Origin: Centroberyx gerrardi
Taxonomy: Eukaryota; Chordata; Actinopteri; Beryciformes; Berycidae
Length of the DNA: 64,000 nucleotides
Assembly (NCBI RefSeq): GCF_048128805.1
Contig: NC_136003.1
Span: forward strand, 26,410,885-26,474,884
Direction of reading: 5' to 3'
In this document: positions 44,585 through 56,500 of the stretch, piece after piece
Layout: every line of letters starts with the position of its first letter
How positions within the stretch are numbered: position 1 is the first letter of the stretch
Notes under the pieces: model-generated
What the model was told of the DNA's origin: nothing
Database searches by the model: none
What the model saw: only the letters and a program-made list of their open reading frames with translations
Program-made: the position numbers and the translations under genes

Positions 44585-47500
44585 GCTAACTTGCAAAATT
44601 GAATGGCAAAGAAGGAACTCTGGTCAAAATGCAATGACTTCTTTTTTCATTCATTCATTACCATTACCATTCACATTCATGACGTTGGAAGGTCAGCAGC
44701 TAGCTAACCTAAATAACTTGGTATGGCTTGATTGCATTTTTTCAGTTAGTAGCAACAGCACTAGGCTTCATATTATTAGCTACCTCCTCTATACCCTTTG
44801 CCTTATTTTTTAGGTTAAGATTTGAAGTTTGTGTTGTCCTCATCCTGTCCATGTCTGTGTCTGTATGTTTCTACACTTCTTTTTCCATTTTTCCTCAGGT
44901 GTTAGCCTTGGAATTGGAGGAGTAAAACCTGGAGGTCAGTGATTCTCTGCTTACCATGAAACCGAATGCTTAGCTAATGTCTAAAGGTTAACTTGACACA
45001 TTTTTACATTCACCTGGAAAAAAACTTAAGAATCATGTCAATTTAATCAATTCATGTCATCCAAATATTGGATTAAATTAGATAAAACTTCAGTGATCAT
45101 CTTCACTGACTGATTTACAGGTTAAAGTGGATGTGCAAATGTGCATCGTTAGCTATTCACATTATCAGGTGTACAGATGGGAGAACAAATAAACAGAAAT
45201 GTGTCCAGATGTGCAAATAGGCATTGTAAGGTGTTCACATTAGCTTACACATTAAATTTATGTAAATTGTTAGCTATCATCTTGTAAAACTACAGATATG
45301 GATTTACAGAAAAGAGTCTACATGTTATGTAGGCTACATACAGAACTAGCATGCATGGATTTATCCAGAAATATATACCAGCTCATATAGCCTACAAAGA
45401 TGTATTCAGGACATATGGTAACATATGGTAACATAAATATGTCCAGAGAGTGCAGAGCTGCAGATGTGCGATGTCAGACCTTGTAAAATATACAGATGGA
45501 CATATAGACAGACATGAGACCAGATGTGCAAATGTACATTGTTAGCATTTACAAATGGAGGTAGGATCCATCCATACATGCTTGCGTTTTAGACTTACTG
45601 TCTCTGATGAACATCACATGGCGTAATAAAATCTGTAACATTGCCTGTGATTTCTTCTCAGGTGTAGGAGCCCTGGGAGCGCTGGGGAGCCGAGGCTATG
45701 GAACGAAGGCCGGGAAGGTTGGAGGTACGTTCGTTACTCTCTACATGCACAATGATGATTACTTTCAAGGTTAAGTCATGTTGTTGTCTTTTCATTTTTT
45801 AAATCTCAGTTGGACGTTATCCGGGGGCTCAGCTTGGTGTAGGTAAGTTGTGTGAGAACAAATCTATATATCTAAAGCAGATTGCAGTTTAATTGTGCAA
45901 ACATTTGTTGCTCTGGAGAGAGAAAGTTGAATTAAACCTCAGTGGGCGGAGCCAAAGAACCAGTTTTTTGGAGTGCAGGTTAGCCAACTTGCAAACTTGA
46001 GTGACAAAGAAGGAACTCTGGTCAAAATATGAATAAAATATAAATGCCAATGACTTCTTTATTCATTCATTCATGACCATGGCATTCATGATGCTGGAAG
46101 GTCAGCAGCTAACTAACTAGCTAACCTAGATAGCTAGAGGCTAGTATGGCTAGTTTGAACTTGGATGGTCAGCTAGGCTAACTAGCTAACCGAGATAACT
46201 TATATGGCTCGATTGCATTTTTCAGTTAGTAGCAAGAGCGCTAGGTTTCATAATATTGACCACATCCTCTCATACCCCTTGACTTTGCCACTGGGCTTCA
46301 GTCTAATGTTATGGCACCAAAGAACTAAAGAAATTAGTTCTTTGGTGCCATCCAGGTTTATCTCAACCAATGGAATTATTTCTGCCTCCTGAGCAGCTCT
46401 GCCTCCAAGAAATGATCTGCGTATCTAAATTGTGAATGATGATACTTGTATGCAGGCTCTGCTGTTCAATAACATTGTGAAATGAGTTCCTCTCATCTGT
46501 TTCAAAGGGGGTTACAGAGGTCTAGGAGCAGCAGGCAGAGCAGGCCTGAAGCATGGGGGATATGGAGCCCAGGCAGGCTATGGTTCGTCATTTTAATCAC
46601 TTATCAAACTCACTTCTTACAACTTGTTTCTGACTAACTTTCCTCAACTTTTATTGTACTGATTAGCACCATCTGGATGAGGAAATATCTTAAAGTAAAA
46701 TATCAAATATTCATTCTCCTTTATTCTGATTGCAGGTGCCAGTCTTGGCACAGGAATGGGAATGGGACTGGGAACTGGACTTAATGGACTGGGACTGGGC
46801 TTGAACCATGGAGTAAAGCGTGGTGGAGGTAAGCTAGACATTTAAAAGAGAAGATCATCTACCATTTATTATATAAAATATGTAGAAATCTATCTAAAAG
46901 AAAATCAACTCTGTATTTTTGTGACTTCTCAGTCTATGGCGGTGGCTTTGGCGTTCAGCCAGGTGAGTGATTGTCTGGTCTGTTCCAGGATTTTCTTATA
47001 TTGTTTACACAAATGAGAGTACACACAATGAATTACACTCCTCTTCAAGCCCTCTGCTTATTTGTTAGATTAATCTCAGCTAAGTTGCACTCTGTCATTG
47101 TCTGTAAACATGATATATGGAGCAGATTGCTTCTCAACAAATAAATTACGTGGCCTTGCAATAGAGAAAAAAGCCCAGGCAGTGATGTAATCGTAGTGCT
47201 AGTCTGATTTAAAGACATCCCCTGACCTTGCCTCTCATCTTCTTTATAGGATATGGAGCTTTAGCCGGAGTTGGCTATCCTGGAGCCCGACCAGGTACGT
47301 GATCAATCACATCTTACCTCAGGCCTCCCTCCTCCTCCTATTCAGCCTGTATTTGTATGCAGGAGAGTAATTTCTCCTCTCCCTTATCTCTCGAACTCAT
47401 CGGACACACTGTCAGTCATAGTCAGACACTGCTGTGAGTTTGGTTTCATGCGTTCCACAAAAGATAATGTGATGCTGAGATCGTCTTAACCAACCAGGAA

Positions 47501-50500
47501 GCTGAGTTGTGTTGCACAACCTTGATCAACAAGTCTTTCCATTCCAGACTACTTTATCTGATATAACCAGAGCTAGAAAATAATTAAGTACATTTTACAT
47601 TTAAGTACAATTTTCAGGTACTGGCACTTGAGTATTTCCATTTTGTGAGCCTTTATACTTTTACTAATAATACATTTTAATAATAATAATAGTAATATTG
47701 TACTTTGTACTCCACTACATTTATCTGACGGATGTAGTTACTTTGCAGAATAAAGTTTTACATGCAAAACATCCGATAAGGTCATAAAATGTTGCAAATA
47801 TGTTGGGTTTAAACTACCCAACAGTATAGAGAGTAGTTAGACCACCTGGACTACCTACAATATTAAAATACTTCTTACAGGTTAATGCATCAATAATTTA
47901 ACACTCTGAAACCTTCGGAGTGTTCTTCAGATTGAGTACTTTTACTGTTGATACTGAAGTACAATTTACTGCTAATACTTATATACTTTTACTTAAGTAT
48001 ACTTTTGAATGCAGAACTTTTACTTTTAATGAAGCATTTTTCCATTATGGTATTGCTACTTTTACTTAAGTAAAGGATTTGAGTGCGTTTTCCACCACTG
48101 GATATAACCATATGTCTTATTCCACTGAACTGGCAGCTTGTCATCTAGCCATGTCCTTCAGCTTCAGGATGCCAATCTTTGTATAAACTGCCTATAGGGC
48201 TTTGACCCGGGTCTCTCTGCCAGTCAGTATGTTGGAGGATTTCAGTGACAGTCCCCTTATCTGCCATCACTAGGAGTTGGAGCTGGCTATCCCACTGGAC
48301 AGGGGGCTAAGGGACCAAAACCCGGTAAAACCTTCACCTCAGCAACCCTGCTTGGTGTCCATGTCTGTTAGTCTGCCTGCATCTTTGTCTTGGCTCTGTG
48401 TCGGATGTGTCTGTAATCTCTGTGAGATCGGTGTCTTGTGATTCGCTGATGTCGAGTTCATGTTGGTCTGTTTGCATGAAATCACGTCTATCAAGTGTTA
48501 TCACCGGCTGCCCTCCCCTATCTCGTCTGTTTTATGTTTGTGTGTACAGGAGTGTGTACACATGCTTATGTGTGGGTGTGTTTGTGGATCATTGTCTCAT
48601 CTGCACTGCATGCGGCATGAGTTCCCCAAACCTTATTACCATGGCTTGAGTCTGAGAACATCTGAGTAAATCAGTGTGTTAATGTGTGTTGAGTAATCAG
48701 TGTTGTTGTCTGCAGGGTTTGGTGCCAGAGCCGATGGGGCTACTACTGGGCTCACTGCAAAAAAAAAAAAAACATCCATCTGAGCAAGTCATTTAGTTTA
48801 TTGAGTCTTAAAACTTTATTCCTCTGCCGATGAAGCAAGTTAATTCCACTTGTTTCTAAGTGAAATCTTGCAATTCATCTTGGTTTAAGAATCTTCTTGA
48901 ATCAAGTGACATTATCTTGATACTAGCGATCCACCATATTTCAAGACATCGTTACTTGTGTTAAAAAAAATTCTCATAACAGGTAAACCTGCATTGGAAA
49001 AAAGTGGAATCATCTCACCCCATTGTCAGATTTCACTTTTTTTTAAGGAAACCAAGAGTTTAAGACTAATCAATATAAGACTAACTGAGCTGTTCAAATG
49101 GATATTTTTTTTGCAGTGTAGGTTTTTGAACCCAAACCTCTGCATCCCTGTCCTGTCTGTGTCCTCTGTCTCAGTGTCTGGGTGACAGTGGGATGTGTTA
49201 CAGTGCATCCGATGCATGCTTCATGTCACATAACCAATATAAATGATGTGTGAATTCAGATGTTGTGAATTCTATGTTGGATTTTTGTGTGTAGTGGGCA
49301 ATGGGACTTAAGATGTTGGTAAGCAGATGAGTAGCTGGGTGAAACACTTTATGAATACATTTATTATCCTTTACATTTTTAAGACAGTGCCTTCAGTTAT
49401 TGTGTGTTGTGTATGATGTCCTGCTTTCATTTTGGGCCATAATTATGATTACATGTGTCCGAATGTTGATTGAGCTATTCTAGTTGTTTGAATCAACTAA
49501 GCAACTCGTTATCTGCAGTGATATATCATTTAAGACAGAGATTCCAGTATTTATTTGTTAGTTTTAGCAAACCTTATGAACAACCAATGAAAAAATGTGA
49601 AATTGATCCCAGACAAAGCACTCATTTTTTTCACTAAAGTACTTTACCCCTATCCAAGAGCACCCGAGGCTTTTGAATGCCCAAAGCGCTCCAGTTACCT
49701 TTTATCTTCAATTATGAATAATCATTGTGGTCTCCAGGATATGGTGGTGGAGCTAGAGGACCCAGTGGACAGGGCACTAAACCATTAAAAGCGGGTAAAA
49801 CATCTTTATTGTACACCTTTTTCCATACTTCCACAGCATTTAATGGAATTCGTCAGTTTTACTGATAATTGCAAGTACATGCTGTGGCCATTACATATTG
49901 TAGGTAACTATAAATATGTTTTATCAATGTTTCACGGAGGGTCTCCTGACCTCATTTTTGCTTGTGAAGTCTGTGTCTCTGTCTGTCATTGTCCATCAGT
50001 TGGCTTTGCGACACACTGATGCTGACCGAGTTGGGTGGTGTCTTTGTCCTGTGCGCTGTAACGTTGATATATTTTATTAACGCATGCCATTTTCAAGAAT
50101 TTGTGATGGCATCATTTTGTTTCAGTGTGTTTTTTACATGTGGAGTTTGCTCATGTCAGTGCTCCTACATGAGAAGTACTTTTTGAGAAGTACTTTTTGT
50201 GTGGGTCCGTCTGTTGTGACTCTCTCTGTCTGTGACTTTAGTGGCTTTAGTTGTGTGTTGTCTCTTTTGTTGTTGTCTCTGTAATTATGGTGATGATTCT
50301 GCCCTTTAAAACAGGGCTAATTTCAGGCCATAATGGATTCTGTCTCATCAGTGTTGCATGTTGATGTACTTGGCTTTTAGTGTTGTTAATTGTCTGTTGG
50401 ATGATGTGTTATATTGCATTGAATGCTCTGATACACACATCCACATCAGTGACTTTTCTTTGATTATATGTAGATACAGAACACTAAATATTTTGTTGAG

Positions 50501-53500
50501 TGTGTTGTTGATCTACATAGAAGCACTGGTATCTCTGGGCCATCTAGAAGTCATGATGAATGCATGATGATATTTCTCTGCCAGGTGTGTCTGCAGCAGA
50601 TTTGGGTGGATCTGCGAGGGCCACTCTGGGCCAAGGTGTTCAGGATCTAAACGGAGTGAAAAGCAGAGCGCTCGGTACTCCTGCTGGAAGAGGAGTCAAA
50701 ACTCTCGGACCTGTAATGCCTGGAGTGATGGGTGTACCTTCTTCTGGAATACAGGTCAAAAGTCTTGATCCAGTGGTTAGGTCACAGGGGGCAACAAGTC
50801 TTGGACCCACGATACCTGTTGATAAACAGAGCAAGAGTCTTGGTCTCGCTGTTTCAGCAGCACAGGGAGGAGAAAATTACGCTCCTGCTGTCTCGCGAAG
50901 TACGGGAGCCGCAAGCTATGGAGCCACACAAGGAGCTGTAAGTCTGAGACCGCAGATGCCTGTTGGTGAAGACAACAGCAGAAGTCTGGGTCCTGCCTCT
51001 ACTCAAGTACAGGGTTCCAGAGGCTATGGATCATCTGTTCAACAGAATCAGGGAGCCCAAAACTATGGACATGCCAGTGATGTGTCAGATGGAACCGATA
51101 TGAAATACCTTGGGTTTTTGGCTTCAGAAGCACAGAGGGCTCAAAGTTTAGGGCCTCAGGTAGCTGCTGGTAAGGAGAGCAAACGTCTTGCGACACCACA
51201 AGTACAGGGACACAAAAACTATCGACTGCCTCAAGGTGCCAGAAGCTACGGATTCTCTCTTTCACACAGTCAGGGAACCAGAAACTATTTATCTGCTGTA
51301 TCAGATGTGCAGGGAGTCAGAGACCTTCGGCCTGTGGCTGCAGAGACACATGGGCTGAGAAGCCTTGGGCCTCAGGTGCCTGTTGGTCAAGAAAGCCGCA
51401 GTCTCGGTCACGCAACTCTTCAACCACAGGGCGTCGAAAGTTATGGACCAGTGACACCAGATGGAAAGGGAACCAAGAGTTTAGGCACTTTCTCAGCAGG
51501 AGGACAGCCATCTAAAGGCTACGTTCCTTATGGACCGGAAGCAAGAAGCCTTTCCCATGCTGAACCTGATGTCACAGGGTCACAAAGTCTCGGCCTCCTA
51601 ATGCAGAATGGGAAGAATACCCAGGCAGCAAATAAGGGTAAAGTTTTGACTTTTCTTTCCCATCTGAAGGTCTTTGTTTATTTCACGATTGTCATGTTTG
51701 GGGAGAGATGTGTTGTCTCATTCCATAGTCCACTCTGGAGACTTATATTTGTCTCATTACTTTCACTCTCCATCTGTTATCCCACTGTCTGTTTACAATT
51801 GGGATGAAGATCATTTTTGTTTGCCTCTTAATTTGTCTTCCTCAATGTCTTTGCAAAGTGACCTCTCTTTGTATGCAGCACATACAAATCAGTGTTTTCA
51901 CGAGACACCTCTGAGGTATCTATTTGTTTTCTGTCTTGCTTTTATAGAGCTTCTAACTAATAAGTCCCAGTTTTATGGAAGTTGATCCTCTGCGTGACGG
52001 CACCTGTCTTAACTCTGTAACCCAAAAATACTGACATTGCTTGGATCTATGATCCTGCAATGTTTAATTTGGTTAACTTGCTTATTTGTATGGATTGATA
52101 TGTATAGGTTTAATGACTTTTATGTTTTTTATATACAGTATATAATCAGCTGATTATCTGATTAAAGTACAGTATCTGACTGCATGTGGGTGACATTTAG
52201 GAAGTAGTGATGGAGCAGGATCCCCCATTGATCGAGATGTTAAAAGCAATGGTAAAATGTCCAGCTGCATTCCTGTCTGTCGTTAGCCTTGTGTTTAGCT
52301 TTTTGTGTATTTGTCTCTACATCCGTCTGTGTCTTGGGATCTATCAAGCATTTCTGTGGTTATCGAGTACATGCTGCTGTGCCATGGATCATGTCATCCA
52401 TCAGCACATCAATCCACATACTAATTTCAGCTTCTACTCATAAAACAATCCTAGGTTTATCTTATTAGAGCCTGGGTCACAGTTTAAAGCAAAACACTGT
52501 GTTACATTGCTGGTGTATTCTTTTCCATGTATCTGTTGTACCTGGGACAACACAACATGGGTGTCGATGTGCTCCAGATGTTTTCTGCATGACACTGCAT
52601 GTTTCAATCCAACATTTCCAGAAACATTAGGATTAGATTTAAATATGTAATCCTTTAAAGGATTATAGTTGCTATATTGTGCACAGCACAGCCATTACCA
52701 ATGTGCATTCATTTTGTCACTCTATTATCTCACTTTGTGAAACTACAGCTCATTTTCACACCTTAATAATCACTGTTGTGGTCTGCAGGATTTGTCCCCG
52801 GAGCTGGCGGTGTTCCCTACGGACAGGGTCCTAATAGCAATGGTAAACCTCCATTTTCCAACATCTCAATGTCTGGATCTGTCAAATTTAAACTGTGTAG
52901 CAGGAAGGTGGGATAAATGCTAAACGTGAGTCAAGAACACATGTAGTTTGAGATAAAGTTTTTGAGTAACTGCCATCATGGTGGCTCCCACATTTCATTA
53001 GATTACATTACATTACATTATGCCATTTAGCAGACGCTTTTGTCCAAATTTCTTATACAGACGCAGTTAGCACTCTTTCAGCTGAGCCACTGACTAATCA
53101 CTGTTGTGGTCTCCAGGATTTGCGAACGGAGCTGGAGTGACCAGCGGTGCTAGAAACGGTAAAGCCTCTGCCTGGATGTGTGCTGTGCTTGGCATGCTGA
53201 ATGGTGTCCTTGTGTAGTTTCCCCTTTGCATGGATGGAGAATCACAACAGTCATCCAGACCTAATCATTATGAGGATGAAGCCTCGGACAGATCGTTAAT
53301 GAGAGCAGTAATCAGTGTTCTGGTCTCTAGGATATGGTCCAGTGAATGGAGCTCCTAATGGAGGAGGGGTCAACGGTAAACGGCTACCTGCATGTCTCTC
53401 TCTGTGTCTGTGCTGGTGCATATGAAACTGTTTGGATGTTATAAATCAACTAAACCACACTTTTTAAATGATACATATGATTAAAACACTCTGGCATGAC

Positions 53501-56500
53501 TGTAACATAATGGGATTGAGCATGTTGAAAAACTATTGACTAATCCACAGTCGTCACACATAAGTTACATTATTGATTGGTATTGAATAACCTCGGATCC
53601 TATGTAATGGACGAAGTGCAGCAGGGCCCTCAGCTGCTAAAACCAATGGTAAACATCCATGCATCTACTCTATTCTTTAAATTTATCACACAGCAAATAG
53701 TGTTGTGTGACGTATGCTGATGCACGTGACTGAATTTTGTGAATGGTGTTCTCTGATGGTGGGCATGCTGTATTTGTCCTGCATTTGGAAGATGTTGGAA
53801 ACTGTGATCAAGGACATATTGTTAATAGTATTGAGTCTGAGCCACTTACTATTGTATGGTAATAGGATATAGGATATATAGACTGTAGGATATGGTAATA
53901 AGGCTGGAGGTCCCAACGATGCCAACAGCGACAACGGTAAACCTTTGCTAGCCTGTTCGTATCCCACACTCTGTCTCTGTCGTGATATGAAATGAGCATT
54001 CTGAGTATTCTTGTTATAAGTAGAGCTAAAGATACTGGCAGTGTAGTTTTAAAACAGCTGTGTGTTCACCATGATATTTTGACACACTGTGATAAGCAGT
54101 GTTTGTGGTCTCCAGGTCATGGTCCAGGAGCTGGAGTGACCAGCGGTGCTAGAAACGGTAAAGCCTCTGCCTGGATGTGTGCTGTGCTTGGCATGCTGAA
54201 TGGTGCTCTTGTGTAGTTTCACCTTTGCATGGATGGAGAATCACAACAGTCATCCAGACCTAATCATTATGAGGATGAAGCCTCTGACAGATCGTTAATG
54301 AGAGCAGTAATCAGTGTTCTGGTCTCTAGGATATGGTCCAGTGAATGGAGCTCCTAATGGAGGAGGGGTCAACGGTAAATGGCTACCTGCATGTCTCTCT
54401 CTGTGTCTGTGCTGGTGCATATAAAACTCTGAAAAGCAATACATATGATCAAAGCATTCTGGCATGCCTGTAACATAATGGGAGCATGTTGAAAAACCAT
54501 TGACTAATCTACAGTCTTCACACATGAGTTAGATTATTGATTGGTATTGAGTAACCTTGGTCTCCATGTTGTGGTCCAGGTGCAGCAGGGCCTTCAGCTG
54601 CTAACAGCAATGGTAAGCACCTGCTAGTCTCTCAGCCAGTTTCTACATGTTCCTATTTCTGCCAATGTAACTGTATTCTGTAATAATACCAATTTATGTT
54701 AAAGCTGAAAGTCTACCAACCAGGTGCAAATCTAATGCATTTGTTCAAATGTCTAGGAGTAGCTGTGATCTTTAAGTTCTGGTCCAGCAACTGAGGCACC
54801 AAATGGACCTGGTGATAAAAAATAATAAAACATTGCTCTGTGTTACAGACATTATCAGTTTGAATCTGCATATGTATTCATTGGACACTGTGGGAATGCC
54901 CAGGATTTGTATTGTGTTGGTTGGTCATGTTGTTATGTTTTACCAATCAGTGTTGTTGGTCTTCAGGATAAGCTCCAGCAGTTGGAAACCTCTCTGGTGC
55001 TAAAATTATTGGTAAATCCATCTGTTTTGACTCAAATGAGCATCAGTTGCCGGCAGAAATCATGTTGCTATATCAAAAGTTGATGATAGAATTGTGAAAC
55101 ATTTTGCATGCTTGTGTTACTCTCCAAATCTTTGATCTGGCCAAATTATCCAGCAGTTATTTACAGTGTTGGGTACCAGGCTGTGATCCAGGTACTGGAG
55201 GGCTCTCAGGGGCTTCAACTTACCAACTTGCTATTACGCTTGTCATAAAGCCTTGTTTTTTTTTTGGTGTCTATGTCAAAATGGCATGCGATTTGGTAAC
55301 AGGACGTGTGTGAGCAGAGAAAGCTGATAACTTGGAAAGAGCATGACATTTCTTTGGCTAAATGTGAATGTTGGCTGGTTAACAACAACAGGTGGTTTTT
55401 TCAAGTACTGGCTTGCGATTTAACCTTCAGTTGCTAAAAGCAGAGATAAACCTCCGTTCATCTGCCAAACCACATCCTGAGAGACACTTTTGTCCTACAA
55501 AACATACATCTTCTGCTCCATATTTTTATCTGAAGTAGAGATCTAATATCCTTCACAACCTTATTTATAACATTATATATATAAAACCCAATGTTTGGAT
55601 TCTTGGAGTAGAAAAAAATATGTTTATATCATTAGGAAGCTTGGATCCTCCTCCAGGACCTAATACCTTAAGTTGTGCATTATTGTGGCTCTTATATGCT
55701 TATGGTTGATTCAGCTGATAATTAACAATTGTTCTGGTCTTCAGGATATGGAGATCCAGATCAGAATTCAAAGAAAATTTTAAACTTCTGCCAGCGTGTC
55801 TGTGTTGGTTTGTGTCTTTATCTTAATGTTACCAGAGTTGATTTGAGATGGTTAATGCTGTAGTATGTATAGCTATATTATAGGTACAGAAGGCCAAAGT
55901 ACATCTGGTTTGGTTTCTTGGTATTCAGTAAATATTGTTGTGGTTTCCAGGAAGTGGTGCTGATGCTAGAGTACCCACCAAACTTATCTCTGTGTCTCCG
56001 TGTCTCTTTGTCTGTTTGACTCGTCACGTATGGAGCGTGTTTCAGGTAGCCACACACTGTTCAATAGTTACCCGTCTGGAGGTTTAGAATCTGGCCTTGT
56101 GGTTTTTAGGAATCGATCCGCCCAAAGGAAAGGGCACTAAAGCATCCATAACGGGTGAATATATAAAAATCGGTGGCATGTCTCTTTGTTCCCCTTTAAT
56201 CTGCACGTGTCAAACACTCTTTGTCTACAGCAACCACTTTGTGTCTATGGAGACTGCATGAAGTGGGAAATTATGCCCCATGTCAATCATGTGTCAGTCT
56301 CGGTGCTTCAGTGATTTAGTTTCATATCCTAAGAACGTACTTTTGACTCTGTGTTTGACTGCTGACTGACAGCGAGGGTGAAGCGTGACTCGATTTAAAC
56401 CCGATTCTCACTTTTGTCTTCCTACTAAAGCCGGGTTTGTTCCTGTTGTATCTGCTCAGGCTCTGAGCCAGGAGCAGTATTGGGTGATGGGTGCCCATGT

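Noticed and set aside
53117-54615. A CRISPR-like or satellite array
   Set aside because: The repeats are two copies of about 1 kb containing spliced exons, which is a segmental duplication in a eukaryotic gene.
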